64,000 bases of DNA from Torymus aiolomorphi (GCA_036365515.1 CM070873.1:172051104-172115103), one strand, 5' to 3'; positions 12,116 through 24,845 are shown, counted from the stretch's first letter. The notes: generated by a model from the sequence alone, not told the origin. Program-made: numbers and translations.

Positions 12116-15100
12116 AAATTACACTAAACTTTATAGAACCTGCAGATAATACACCGTAATACCTGTTAAGTAAAATACCATCAGCGTACTGTCCATATCT
12201 TTAGGTAAGCACTCGATACCTTTCTCGCACACTTTAGATATACGGATTATGGTGGTATCCGATCCCACGAATCACATATCTATTAGGTATAGTACGGCGA
12301 GGTAGTAGGGGTATAGAGAGGTTGTGTTAATCGTCCGGGATTACAAGAGTAATTATAGGTTTTAGACGGTATCACGTGAAACTTACTGCTCTGCGTGATT
12401 AATCGTAACGTCCTTTTATGTAAACATATTGCCAATATTTGAAATTTCATGGTTTCCATCGATGCTCGCATTGTCAGACAATGGACTGTTCGCAGTTCTT
12501 GGATAAGCAATGTCCTATCAAGGCTTTGGAAGTAACGATGGAAACTTATGGACCGTTTGTACATACAATTACCGTCTCTGTTAGCACTCGCGTTATAAAC
12601 ATTTGAGATAATGATAAAGACGATCTGTAGCTCGTAGTAAATTCATGTAGATTGTTCAACGGTACAATTCAGTACGATATGGTTGTAGTAACTGAACAAA
12701 ACTCGGCCCGCAATACCCCTAAAATTACACTCAACTTTATAGAAACTGCACATAAACTCTACACCGTAATCGCTGTTAAATAAAATACCATCAGCGTACT
12801 GTCCATATCTTTAGGTAAGCACTCGATACCTTTGTCGCACACTGCAGATATACGGATTATGGTGGTATCCGATACCGCGAATCACATATCAATTACGTAT
12901 AGTACGGCAAGGTAGTAGCGGTATAGAAAGGTTGGGTTAATCGTCCGGGATTACTCGAGAAATTATAGGTGTTAGCCGGTTTCACGTGAAACTTACTACT
13001 CTACGTGATTAATCGTAACGTCCTTTTATGTAAAGATATTGCCAATATTTGAAATTTCATGGTTTCCATCGATGCTCGCATTGTCGGACAATGGACTGTT
13101 CGCAGTCCTTGGGTAAGCAATGTCCTATCAAGGCTTTGGAGGTAACGATGGAAACTTATGGATCGTTTGTACATACAATTACCGTCTCTGTTAGCACTCG
13201 CGTTATAAACATTTGAGATAATGATAAAGACGGTCTGTAGCTCGTAGTAAATTTATGTAGATTGTTCAACGTTACAATTCAGTACGATAAGGTTGTAGTA
13301 ACTGATCAAAACTCGGCCCGCAATACCCCTAAAATTACACTAAACTTTATAGAAGCTGCACATAAACTCTAGACCGTAATCGGTGTTAAATAAAATACCA
13401 TCAGCGTACTGTCCATATCTTTAGGTAAGACCTCGACACCTTTCTTGCACACTCTAGATATACGGATTATGGTGGTATCTGATCCCACGAATCACATATC
13501 TATTAGGTATAGTACGGCGAGGTAGTAGCGGTATAGGGAGGTTGGGTTTACTCGAGTAATTATAGGTTTTAGACGGTTTCACGTGAAACTTACTGCTCTG
13601 CGTGATTAATCGTAACGTCCTTTTATGTAAACCTGTTGCCAATATTTGAAATTTCATGGTTTCCATCGATGCTCGCATTGCCAGACAATGGACTGTTCAC
13701 AGTCCTTGGTTAAGCAATGTCCCATCAAGGCTTTTGAGGTAATTCACAGATTATCAATTAGGTACAGTCCGATGAGGTAGTATAAAGATCGGGTTTTTTC
13801 GCGTTAATACAGGTTTCATTCAGTATCATAGATAAGTTTCTGCTCACCGTAATTAATCGCAACATTTATTCACGTAAGCCAATTTCGAATATTTTTAATT
13901 TCATAGTTTTCATCGATGCTCCCTTGTTGGCCAGTAGAACGTCCGCAGTTCCTGGTGAGACAGGGATGTTTTGGAGAGAGCGATGAAAACTTATGGAATA
14001 TAAGTACGTACAATTGCTGTCTCTATCGGTACTAGCGTTAAGGACGTTTGAGAAAATGATGGAGACAGTCTGTATTCCATTCTAGATTAAAGTTAATTAT
14101 CCAATGTTACGATTAAGTACAGTACGATGAGGTAGTAATGACCGGAAAAAAATCTTGACTCGGAGTTCCCCCAAAATGAGAGTTAACTTTATAGAACCTT
14201 TAGAATAAAAAAAATACACGGCGATCTCAGTTCGGTAAATTGCCAATAGCATACCGTCCGTATCATAACCGCTTTAATTACACCGACGAACCTGGGCGAA
14301 TGCAAAACAGTGTTAAGGAAATAGGAAGGTCGATAAGGTAGGTACGCCGATCCGATGCTCTAGGCAGGGAACGCCGGACTTACCGGCGAGGAGCTGGTCC
14401 TGAAATATGGACCTTCTCCGGAGAGGCTTACCCTGGAAGACGGACCCGATGCCCCTCTGAGAGCAGAGAGTGTTGGCTTAACCAACAAGGTGCGAGACTG
14501 AAAAATGTCCTCACCGGATATGTCTTCCAGGAGGGTTAAGAAACAGGTAGGATAATATGAAAGTGAAAATAGTGAGGTCATAGGATTAGGGACTACTTCC
14601 ACACCAAGGTGGTGGAAGGCACCCGCCAACTGGGCCAATATGTTGCAGTGGTAATGGGAAATAAGAAAAAAAAAATTGCATCAACACCTTTCTCGCACAC
14701 TTTAGTTTCACGGGTTACGTGTCATTCCATCCCGCGAATGACGTGTCGATTAGTTACATTACGATGAGGTAGTATAGCGCCGGAGTTAGGTTGAAAGATC
14801 TGGTTTTTTTTTTAGTTAATACAGGTTTTATTCAGTATCATAGATAAGTTACTGCTCACCGTAATTAATCGCAACATTTGTTCACGTAAGCCAATTTCGA
14901 ATATTTTTAATTTCATAGTTTTCATCGATACTAGCATTGTTGGCCAGTGGACTGTCCGCAGTCCCTGGGGAGACAATGTTTTGGAGGGAGCGATGAAAAC
15001 TTATGGAATATAAGTACATACAATTGCTGTATCTATCAGTACTCACGTTAAGGACGTTTGAGAAAATGATGGAGACAGTCTGTAGTCCATTGTAGATTAA

Positions 15101-15515
15101 AGTTAATTATCCAATGTTACGATTAAGTACAGTACGATGAGGTAGTAATGACCGAAAAAAATCTTGACTCGCAGTTCTCTCAAAATGACAATTAACTTTA
15201 TAGATCCTGTAGAAAAAAGTACACCTTCATTCCTGTTAAATAAAATACTATCAGGATAATTACACCGACGTCTTTCTTGCACACTATATATTTGCGGGTT
15301 ATGGTGACATCTGATCTCATTAATAACATATCGATTCGGTATAGGACGTTGAGGTAGTAGTAGTACGACAAGGTTAGGTTAAACGTCCAGGTTTACTCGA
15401 ATAATTATTGGTTTTATACGATATCACAAATAACTTATTACTTACCGTAATTAGTCGTAACATGCTTTTATGTAAATCAATTTCCAATATTTTGAAATTC
15501 ATGGTTTCATCATTT
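12116..15515. repeat. Satellite-like array of ~600 bp units, at least five diverged copies
   Basis: The first two full units are about 600 bp long (12,116-12,720, 12,720-13,325). A shorter third unit runs to about 13,740, and older, more diverged units lie at 13,740-14,285, 14,685-15,200 and 15,200-15,510. Shared blocks in order: 'aaattacac..aactttatag', 'taaaataccatcagcgtac', 'cgcacactttagatatacgg', 'gtacggcgaggtagtag', 'tttcatggtttccatcgatg', 'aagcaatgtcctatcaagg'. ORFs of 70-90 codons on the minus strand recur only because the units do. The array directly precedes the RING exon and could be intron sequence of that gene. Confidence 0.85.
14289..14682 (+). mobile_element. SINE-like or retroposon insertion ending in poly(A)
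   Basis: A GC-richer ~390 bp segment interrupts the array. Array sequence matching 'aattacaccgacg' stops at about 14,288 and resumes near 14,685. The segment contains several inverted blocks (for example CCGGCGAGGAGC and ggaccttctccgg) and ends in an A-rich run at about 14,662-14,676. It has no credible ORF and I cannot name the family. A truncated 3' end of a non-LTR element is an alternative. Confidence 0.45.
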
Positions 15516-15583
15516 CTTACACGCTTGATTTAGTATTAGTGTATTTATATAATCTATGTACTAATGCTTTCTAAACTTAACAG

Positions 15584-15771
15584 GTTCATGTCAAGTGTGC
15601 CGTGGTCAAGATGTCGACCACGCATTGATTCCCTGTGGCCATGTGATTTGCGGCCAATGTGCCGAAAATCTTTTCGCTTGCGCCGGAAAAAATCCGGCAA
15701 CACATTCAATATTGTGTTGGGTGTGCAGAGGCAACTGTACCCTCCTGAAATTGCGTGGCATAATGGATTAA
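15584..15771 (+). CDS. Terminal exon encoding a C-terminal RING finger (C3HC4)
   Basis: After a good 3' splice site (pyrimidine-rich tract, then 'cttaacag' ending at 15,583), a frame opens with two bases of a split codon and runs 61 codons to TAA at 15,769-15,771. It encodes Cys-x2-Cys (CQVC), then CGHVICGQC (C-x-H-x2-C-x2-C) and a final C-x2-C (CWVC): the eight zinc ligands of a RING domain. RING domains usually recruit an E2 enzyme for ubiquitin transfer. The GC content at third positions is higher than in the AT-rich flank, supporting coding. Upstream exons are not visible; the ~600 bp array before it may be intron. The parent protein could not be identified. Longer overlapping ORFs in other frames are shadows. 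Confidence 0.72.
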
Positions 15772-15960
15772 GTCTACCAACCTTCTTTTTCTCGATACAT
15801 TTATGTAAATAATTTGAAGAAATGTAATGTATTATTTATAATTTATTTTGTTATATTATGTATAAAATCCATTTTTGTTATTATTATTGTAAAAAATATT
15901 GTTATTTTATGGAATTAAAAAATGATTATATTTAAGTTTCATGTATGTTTTATATTTTTA
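15772..15960 (+). other. Putative 3' UTR of the RING gene
   Basis: AT-rich sequence after the stop. No canonical AATAAA is clear; 'tataaa' near 15,860 and 'attaaa' near 15,916 are possible poly(A) signals. Confidence 0.4.
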
Positions 15961-15969
15961 AATTTTCGA

Positions 15970-16145
15970 AAATCCCGTTAAACTCTACACCGATAAATTC
16001 TACACATATAAACTCTACACCGATAAATTCTACACATATAAACTCTTCACCGATAAATTCTACACATATAAACTCTACACAGATAAACTCTACACATATA
16101 AACTCCACACAGATAATTTCTAGACAGACAGACTACACACAAAGA
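15970..16145. repeat. Minisatellite of ~29-30 bp units
   Basis: Five to six copies of 'aactctacaccgataaattctacacatat', decaying towards 16,145. The Asn-Ser-Thr ORF across it is a repeat artefact. Related 'ctacacc' words continue sparsely to about 16,360. Confidence 0.85.
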
Positions 16146-16514
16146 AACTCACCACTGAGAAGTTAATCACAAATTTAATTAATAATATTGAAAGTTTGAA
16201 TACGAGTAAATGTGAACACCGACATTTTTAACACATGTTAAGGTCTACACCGAGCAATTGATCACAGCAATGAATTGGATATATTTAATTAAACACAGTT
16301 TAAATCTACACCTTTTAAATGAACACAGCCGTAAATCTCCACTGATAAACTCTACACCATCTGTAGATGTAGCCCATATTTAATTAGCCCAGTGGTCATT
16401 TAATCAGTGTACACTTTTTTATGATTATCGATGTGTATAACATATCAGTGTTCAAATTATCTGGTGCAGAGGCTATGTGTAGACCTTAAATATGTACAAT
16501 ATCACTGGTATCAT

Positions 16515-16849
16515 TATTTTACACTTTTGAACACAATTGCGTCACGTGACTGCAGTTGAAAAAGATCACCTTTTTAGTTTTCTCTTATATATGTGTGAAA
16601 GTAAAACGGAATAATAACGTATGTAGAATAACGAGAAAATGATATTACGATATCAAAAAATATTTGCAAAATAGTTAAATTTTCGCGTCTATATTAAACC
16701 AAATTAAAAGTGACAAAACTTTTTGCTTTCTCCTAGAGGAAGCTTTGTAATAGTAAAATTTTAAGTTTCGTTAAATCGCTCTAGAAACACGAATAGAGGT
16801 GATATTCGAATCACATGATTTTAGAAAATGTCTGTAGGGATGTGTGTGC

Positions 16850-16894
<45 letters not shown>

Positions 16895-18858
16895 ATTTTC
16901 TCTCAGGATCTATTCGATCGATTTTAACCGGGCAGGTCTCATTTTTGCTTCCTCCTAGAGGAAAAATAAGTAAAATAATTGATTGTAATATTATCGCCAA
17001 ACTTTTAAAATTCCTAAATAACCTTTATATCAAATTATATTGTCTTTGTGAAATTTCACACATAGGGTACTTGTCTCTAGAACTATGCCTGTTCGTATTT
17101 TTGTGCTCTTTCTGGAATTTCCGACGTAAGAAAAAGGTTCTAACCTTAAAAATAATAAATGGCTATTACAAAACAAAAGCAGGTATGCAACACGTGCGCA
17201 TCGGCGCATAGCGCATGTTATTTCCATTTTCTAGTATACATAAATGCATTCCCGAATAATTACGATTTTAAAAGAGGGCTAAAATAGTATTTAACCCCAA
17301 ACATCTCTGAAATTCATCAACGAAATCATTTACCTTAAGAACTTTTCTAATAAGTACAATAATATACAAATTCTACATCTCCAACAGATTTCAAAAAAAT
17401 TAAAACAATTTTAATGTAGTTATATTGTGCGACAACAAAGAAAGTCATTTTCAAAAAGACTAAAATTTTAAATATCATACATCTAAAAAAATAACCATAT
17501 AATCTGGATGAAATTTTACACAGGTATTGCCTATATTGCATAAAAAATAGTTTATAAATTTCAATCTGATAGATGAAGTCGTCATTGAGAAATTACGATT
17601 TTGATAAAAACCGTAAAAGAATTTTAACCTTAAATATCTCTAAAAATCATGAGACAATTCTTTTACCTAAAGGACTTATACGATAATATATAGACTCTAC
17701 ATCTCCACAAAATTTCAACATGATTAAACCAATTTTTGTTTTCTGTAGTTAGCATGCGACAAAGAAAATAACTTTGTAAATTACGAAAATTTTCAAAATC
17801 AAATATCACAAAAAGTAATCGTACGATCGTGATGAAAGTTCGCACACATATTATCTATATCACATACAAAATTGTATATAAATTTGGAGCTGATACATGG
17901 AGCCGTTCTCCAGAAATTACGATTTAAAAAAAAGGTTAACAAAATTTTAACCTCAAATATTTCTGAAATTTCTGGACCAATCATTTTGCTCAAAGAACTC
18001 AACCGAGAGCTATCAAAAATCTACCCCTACAGGGAATGTCAAAGCGATTAAGTCAATTTTACTCCCGTAATCGTTGGACATACAAAACTCATTTTTTTCA
18101 CATTTTTTTCTCAAAAACTAGTCGACAAAATGAATTCAAATTTTTACAGATTAGAGATATCTATATTCTGCATTACGATGATTTTTCTCAAGAAAATTGA
18201 CCGTTTAGTTTAGGAGTTACAAGTTAAAAAAAAAAAAAACACGTTTTTATTAATAACAAAAGAACCGTGATAGCAATAGAAATTTTTTTTCTTCAGAAAA
18301 TATAGGTATTTTAATACTCTTTCGAATGCTATCTATTCGATTCAAATATGTCCATCTTATCATTAAAAAAAGCAAAAATCAGTTTTGAGAAAATCGAAAA
18401 TTCGAAATAAAACAAAAACGCATCGGCGAATCAAAAAACGAAATTTTGACCCGCCATTACACGAAAAAAACAAAAAAAATGAGACCCGTCCGGTTAAAAT
18501 CGATCGAGTAGAAGCTGAGATCATTGACCATTTTTGGAGTTATAAGCTAAAAAAAAACACGTTTTTGTTAATAATAATAGAACCGCAATAGCTAATGTAT
18601 TTTTTTTTCTGAAAATATAGATTTTTTTATGCTTTTCGAATTCTATCTGTCCATTTCAAATATCTCAATGTATCATTAAAAAAACGTAAAAATGAATTTA
18701 GAGAAAATCGGAAATTCGAAATAAAACAAAAAATAATCGGCGAATCAAAAAGAGGATTTCTTTCCCCCATTCACACAAGAAAAAAAAAAGAAATGAGACC
18801 TGTCCGGTTAAAGTCGATCGAATAGATCCTTAGATAAAACGGTAAACACGCACGCACG

Positions 18859-18901
<43 letters not shown>

Positions 18902-19158
18902 ATCCATACAGACATTTTCTAAAATCATATGATACGAACTTCTATCACCTCTATTCGGGTTTCTAGAGCGATTTAACGGAACTTAAAATTTTACTATTAC
19001 AAAGCTTCTTCTAGGAGGAAGCAAAAACTTTTGTCACTTTTAATTTGGTTTAATATAGAAGCGAAAATTTAACGCTATTTTGCAAATATTTTTTGAATTT
19101 TTTCGTTATTTTACGTTATTATTACGTTTTATTGTGTTCAAAAGTGTAAAATAATGAA
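16515..19158. mobile_element. Element with ~440 bp terminal inverted repeats and internal tandem repeats
   Basis: The left end (CATTATTTTACACTTTTGAA at about 16,515) is mirrored at the right end (TTCAAAAGTGTAAAATAATG, to 19,158). The arms extend through 'ctctagaaacacgaatagag' (left) and 'ctctattcgggtttctagagc' (right), a (TG)n run at 16,850-16,892 against (AC)n at 18,845-18,900, and 'gatcgattttaaccgggcag' against 'ctgtccggttaaagtcgatc'. The interior has ~320 bp repeats (near 17,260, 17,590 and 17,910) and two copies of a ~330 bp block with 'cacgtttttgttaataataa' (about 18,220 and 18,540). No transposase ORF is seen, so it is non-autonomous. The superfamily is unknown. Confidence 0.8.
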
Positions 19159-19745
19159 TTCACTCTTTAACTGGAAACCATAAAAGAGGGAATTCATTAA
19201 AATAATCTTTTGAAAAATTAAATGTGCTCTTTACTCTTTGGAAAGTTAAAAAGAAACATTTTAGTCTTTGGTAAAAGTGTATATTTACTAAATTAGTCTT
19301 TTAAAATAATGTCCAAACCTTTTACACTTTACAAATTAGAAAAAGTACATTTTAATCTTTGTCAAAAGTGTAAATTCAAACAATTAATGTTTTAGAATTG
19401 TGACTCAACCTTTCACACTTTAAAAAGTAGAAAAAATATAATTTAATCGTTTTAAAAGTGTAAATAGATGAAATTAATCTTTTAGAATTACGAGACATAT
19501 TTTTACACTTTATAAGTAGAAAAAGTATATTTTCTTCTTTGTAAAAAGTGTAGATAAACGAAATTAATCTTTTCAAATCTCCGTGCAACTGTAAAGTAGA
19601 AAAGGTATATTTTAATTTTTGTGAAAAGTGTAAATTCATGAAATTAATCTGTATAAAGTGTAAAACGTAGAAGGAACTCATTATACAGGAGTAATACTAA
19701 CGTTTTACACTTTTAACTTCCAATTTTTCCTCTTTTGCGTCTAGA
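19159..19745. repeat. Tandem repeat rich in AAAGTGTAAA
   Basis: Five or more copies of a ~70-110 bp unit alternating 'aaaagtgtaaat', 'gaaattaatcttt' and 'acactttaaaaagtagaaa'. The unit's 'agtgtaaaa' word also forms the end of the adjacent inverted-repeat element, so the two may be related. Confidence 0.75.
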
Positions 19746-19985
19746 GTGTAGTTTTCCTGAAAATAATATTTTAATATAGATTTTCGGAACCCTCATATTA
19801 CCCCATACATGGGGCAATGGGGTGGACATTTAGGGGCAATATGATGCAATAAAAATTCGCTACATCAATTAGAAAAATATCTTTCTTTTATATCCAAATA
19901 GAAAAATTATATGTAATTGTGACCCATACCACTTATTTTCAACTTATATTAGCAATCTTCAATAAATAAATCTATTGATTAGATT
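19746..19985. other. Unique AT-rich spacer
   Basis: Nothing recognised except a short 'ccccatacatggggcaatgg' inverted motif near 19,801. Confidence 0.5.
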
Positions 19986-20233
19986 TGTTGGGAATTCAGA
20001 ATAAATGCCAGATGCACGCCACTCAGCGCTCTCCACGCTTCTCTTTACCGCCCCTCCAACTACCATGACACGCCGACAGCACTTCACAGCGCCGGCCGGC
20101 ATCAGTTCAACGCGCGACGGCAGAGAGACAGCAGCAAATCGGCTGCGCAACGTGCACCTTCAATAAAGGCTCAAATCTCCACACAAAACGTCTTTTCTTT
20201 ATTGAACCTCGTCCAGTCGTGGGAGGTTTAACA
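19986..20233 (+). repeat. BEL/Pao 5' LTR
   Basis: About 248 bp, starting TGTTGGG and ending near GTTTAACA, with an AATAAA at about 20,162. Relative to the 3' LTR it lacks a ~45 bp block ('gtttcccctactctggc...'). A clear tRNA primer-binding site was not identified. Confidence 0.75.
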
Positions 20234-21068
20234 GCATCATCATGGCCACGGCGCAGAAGAAACTTCTCTCCATTTTCTACATCTGCTTACTAGTGGTGTA
20301 GAAAGGGACTTCTTCTTTCAGGTACGCATCAGGATTCTCGTGGTCGTGAGTGCCGTAAAAGTCGCATGTGCCGCATGCCGACTTCGCGCGTTCGTTGCTG
20401 TCTCGTTGGGCACACGTATCGTTACAGTTTTATTTAAATTAAAATTTGTAACTATCGTCTAGTCGTTCTGGTCTCTTCATTTCATTTAATGAGAATTTAA
20501 TGATCTCTTCTTAATATTGAGACTAAGTAAAACTTGAGTGCATTTAGTTTAAAATTAAAATTATTTAATTCTATAATTTAATTAGTTAAGTTGAGTTGAG
20601 TTTATTATAATTTAACTTGCGTCCTTGAAACTAGTTTTGATGAAATTGAATGCAATTGCTTTGCCTTAGCAAATACTTATGTTACTTGACATTGCAGTTT
20701 ATGGATGCCTGCTGATACTTTATCTTGACTGCAACATCGACTGCTGGACCACATCTGGATGCATTCCTGATTCAGCTGCTGACTACGCTGCAGGGATAGC
20801 TGAATACAACGCCTGCAGTAACTTCTCTTCGAGCAGTCAACGCTGTGGATCATCAGCTGATTCACCGTGGGAACGTTAGTAGACGCACTCAACGTTGCAT
20901 CTTCAAGCGCATCTCTGCGTTCACACTAGCATAAGTATTATAACTTAGGTTAAGGTGTAATTGTAATAACTCTCACTATTCTTGTTCTGTCTCGAGTTAG
21001 CAAGAATAGTTAACTCAATAACCAAGTTAACTAGTCAAGTTGTTAATCTAATTACTTATGATCTCAAA
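20234..21068 (+). other. BEL/Pao leader region
   Basis: An 835 bp stretch between the 5' LTR and gag. It holds no strong ORF; short ORFs near 20,680-20,890 on both strands look incidental. Confidence 0.55.
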
Positions 21069-22100
21069 ATGGAGGAATTACATCATAAGCAGATGTCGCT
21101 CCAAGCTAAAATTGCAAATTTTTTTCAAAATTTCAAATCTAAGGGTAAAGATAACTTGATGAAAGGTTATGCAAAATCATGTCTAATCGGACATGAAGGA
21201 AATTATACGACTTTTCGGCTAAATCACGAGAAAATCCTGCACATTAAGGATCTTGATAAAAAGCATGCCTATTTTACAACTAATCTCTGTTATCTGGTGG
21301 AGGATAGCTTTTATGTCCGCAGAGGAGATTTTCTTGATTTCTTAGAAACTTTTGAAACTAGAGATCCTGCTCAAGGCTCTTCTAACTCGAATGCTGCGCC
21401 AGTACTTCCAAGCCCTGCTAAATCTATTTATGTGTCGTTTCAATCGTTGCCTAAAATAGATTTACCAAAATTTTCAGGTAAATTCTCGAATTGGGAAAAT
21501 TTTAGGGACATCTTTCGCACAGTCATTCATCGTCGCGAGGACTTATCGCCTGTTATGAAATTACATTATCTTCCCACTCACTTTACAGGTGATGCGCTTG
21601 AGAAAATTAAATCTCTTCACATTTCGGGTTATAATTATGAACGAGCCTGGACAGCTTTAATCGAATATTACGAAAATTTACGTCGTATTGTTAGCTCTCA
21701 TATTTCGGAAATCTTCTCAGTCAAACCCAGAAGTCAGACACCTCGTTGGAAATTAAACGCATCTACAGGGAAGTTTTTAATCTAATAGCTAGCCTAGCAC
21801 CCCTTCATAGAGCGGCTTCTTTGGGAAGTGAGCTAATGGTGCATTTTTTCTTCAGCAGCTCTACTTAAATACACGTAAAGAATGGGAAAGACACCTAGGT
21901 GATAGTGTCGATCCATCCACAATGGAGCAACTTCAGGCTTTTCTCTGAAGTCAAACCCTCACTCTAGAGGTCATCGAAGCTGGCACTAAATCATCTTCAA
22001 ATAATAACCTCAAAACTCAGGCAACTAATTCTAAGCCTCGTAAATCAGAGCATGACAATGCTCATTCGGCTTATTCTCATCAAGCATCGCGTCAAAACGT
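21069..22100 (+). pseudogene. BEL/Pao gag, broken
   Basis: Starting at MEELHHK, an open stretch runs to 21,785. It contains the DUF1759-type signature LPKIDLPKFSGKFSNWENF followed by FRDIF, HYLP and GDALEKIKSL, typical of BEL gag. The frame breaks near 21,740-21,790; recognisable gag-like sequence with stops continues to about 22,100. The protein would form the capsid of the element's particle. Confidence 0.85.
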
Positions 22101-22125
22101 GTAAGACAATCAGAAACGCAAATGT

Positions 22126-22782
22126 TTGCTATGTAATGAACCGCATTACATAAATCGATGTGAACAATTTCTCAATAAGACGGTCCCTGAGCGGAAAGAA
22201 TTTCTTCAGTCGACTAATCTTTCTTCGAATTGTTTAGGAAAGCACCACATAAAGAATTTTCCTTCCTCATATCGATGCTTTGTTTGCAAAGCTAAGCATC
22301 ACACTTTAGTACACGTTGATGGCTATTCGTATAATCAATCGAATAATTTATCAACGCCTGATCAAATAGCCCCAGTTACAAACTCTTTAAACCCAAACTG
22401 TGGCAACGTAGTCGTTTCTAATGACATTCAATCTGCTAATCAAGCACTCTCTCTAAATGCTGGTGTTAGTACCAAAGGTACAGGTGTGCTTTTGGCTACC
22501 GCTAGGGTCAACGCCGTTGGTCCCAATGGAACCAAAATTGAAGTGCGCGCGTTGATTGATCCTGGTTCTCAAATTTCTCTTATTACACAAGCATTGTATA
22601 ATCAATTGTTATTAAATTGTAGAGCCAGTCATATGCATATGCAAGGGATAGGAGAAAAGACAGATGCCGTATCTTCTAAGGTAGATTATCTTTCTATACA
22701 ACCTCATTTCAATTCGACTTTCTCACTTGAAGTTGATGGCATTGTCTTGCCAAAACTGTCTTCTTATAAACCCCCGTCGTAG
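22126..22782 (+). pseudogene. BEL/Pao zinc-knuckle and aspartic protease region
   Basis: Begins with Cys/His clusters (LCNEPHYINRCEQF; CLGKHH; CFVCKAKHHTLVH) typical of BEL nucleocapsid, then a retropepsin domain with GTKIEVRALIDPGSQISL. The catalytic motif reads DPGS, where D-S/T-G is normal, so the enzyme is probably inactive. The frame stops at 22,782, but homologous sequence (ILLDASVYAQII, KLGWLLTG) resumes in another frame from 22,833. Confidence 0.85.
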
Positions 22783-22832
22783 GTGGTAATTCTAACTTCG
22801 AATACTTAAGAGGGCTGCAGCTAGCAGACCCC

Positions 22833-24845
22833 ATGTATCTCGAACCTTCACGCATCGATATTCTTCTCGATGCTAGCGTTTACGCGCAAATCATTGAAAG
22901 CCAAATAGTTAAGGGCCAAAGTCTTCAGCCACTAGCACTAAGTTCTAAACTGGGTTGGCTCCTTACAGGCAATGTCTCCTCGTCCAGAAAGCGGGCCAGA
23001 CTCTTTATATCTTCATTGTTCACACAACTGTGCTCATGAAGCCAAACTTCTGGAGCTTGCACAAGATTTTTGGAAGGCGCAGGAAATAATAGCGAACAAA
23101 AAATCTTACTCGCCTGATGAACAAGCATGCAAGGATTTTTATCAAAAAACAACTCGACAAGAAGAATCAGGTCGATATATAGTAAGTCTTCCTTGGAAAA
23201 ATCGAGAAAATCTGAGCTCTGCTCATCTCGAAAATTCTCATTCTACCGCATTACGCGCACTTAACCGTCTCGAAGTAAACCTCGCTAAGGACGAACAATT
23301 GAAAATAGCTTATACAGAATACATAAAAGAGTACATTGACTTAGGTCATATGTCCCTCACTTCGAATTTTGATTCATTGTCTAGCAAATCTCAAGCCTTC
23401 TTACCACGTCATGGTGTGTGGAATGTAACTAGTACGACAACCAAATTACGTACTGTGTTTAATAGCTCGAGTAAGTCTAAATCAGGAGTTTCGGTCAATG
23501 ATCTTCTACACGTTGGACCTAATCTTCTTCAAAATCCCGTCGCTTTGATCTGTGCCTGGCGTAGGTATAAGATTACTCTTTCAGCTGACGTGGAAAAAAA
23601 TGTTCAGACAAATTGGAGTCGAAAAATTTGATCAACCCTTTCACTCGATTTTATGGCGTTCTAACAAGAAATTTTTTTCCCATCCAAATTTATCAATTGA
23701 CTGCAGTGGCGTATGGTTTGGCCTGTTCGCCTTTTCTAGCCATACGCACACTTCTGAAATTAGCCGAAGACTATGGCAAAGCTTATCCAATCGCAGCTGA
23801 AGCTGTTCTATCTGAAATGTACTCAGATAATGTGCTTTCTGGCGCACATTCGTTAGAAGAAGCTTTGCAGAAACAAGATGAGTTAATTCAACTCTTTAAA
23901 CAAGATCATCTCAATCTGCTAAAGTGGACTTCAAATAATGCTGAAGTTCTCTCCTATTTACTCGAATATGTTAGCAGCAGATTCCATTACTTTATTTTCT
24001 TCAGAAACATCTGTACCAATTTTAGGTATAGATTGGTAACCTAACACAGGCTATTTTAGTTTTGACATAGAAGACACTCCTTCTGACTTGCCATTTACCA
24101 AACGTTCTGTTCTTTCAAGAATTGCTTGTATCTTCGATCTTATGGGATGGTTGGCTCCGATTGTAATAACTGCAAAAATTATTATGCAATCTCTGTGGAT
24201 TATTAAGGTTAGTTGGGATGAAGAACTTCCTCCCCACATCTCCAATCGCTGACAGACTTGGTTGCAAGATCTTCACTCTATTAGTCCGATTAAGATCCCT
24301 CGCTGGAGTGGATACACACCACAATGCGAGCTTTTTGAAATCCACAGATTCGCAGATGCATCTAAATTTGCATATGGTGCAGTAATCTACCTGTGATTAA
24401 TTCAAACACAAGAGATTCTAGTTACAGTTCAAGTGGCCAAAACGCGAGTAGCTCCACTTAAAACGCTAAGTATCCCTCGCTCAGAACTTTGCGCTGCGTT
24501 GCTACTTGCTCGACTGATTCACACTTTCATCGAGTCATTCCCACTAATGGTTGATAGTATTCACCCATCTAGATGGGACGTGTTCGTAGCCAATAGATGC
24601 TCAGAGATTCACAATCTGCTACCGATGCTTTTTGGCATCACGTGCAATCTAACGATAACCCCGCTGATGTCATATCACGAGGTATTGAGCCCTCAAAATT
24701 GCCTTCGGATGGGTTATAGTGAAGAGTCCCCTCTTGGCTATCAGATAATCACGTGCCATGGTCGAAGGCTCACGATGAGCTTAATTTTGTTGTGAATAGC
24801 CTTAATCTAAAATCTAGTCATAGTCTAGTTGTTAATCAAGACAAA
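22833..24845 (+). pseudogene. BEL/Pao reverse transcriptase and RNase H, broken
   Basis: Pieces in three frames: SLPWKNRENL and RLEVNLAKD (linker), PRHGVWN and KLRTVFNSSS with VNDLLHVGPNLLQNP (RT palm), then AVAYGLACSPFLAIRTL and a MYSDNVLSG segment where the YVDD catalytic motif of Pao RTs is expected. The two aspartates are not both present. RNase H-like sequence (FADASKFAYGAV near 24,350; TLSIPRSELCAALLLARL near 24,465) follows. Many frameshifts and stops. Confidence 0.83.

Noticed and set aside
12283..13678. Repeated ~90-codon minus-strand ORFs (MRASMETMKFQIL type)
   Set aside because: They recur with the satellite unit and differ in frame integrity; no domain, so treated as repeat by-products.
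15564..15812. 82-codon ORF overlapping the RING exon
   Set aside because: It is in another frame; the frame with all eight zinc ligands is the credible one.
15945..16166. Asn-Ser-Thr repeat protein
   Set aside because: Direct translation of a 29-30 bp minisatellite.
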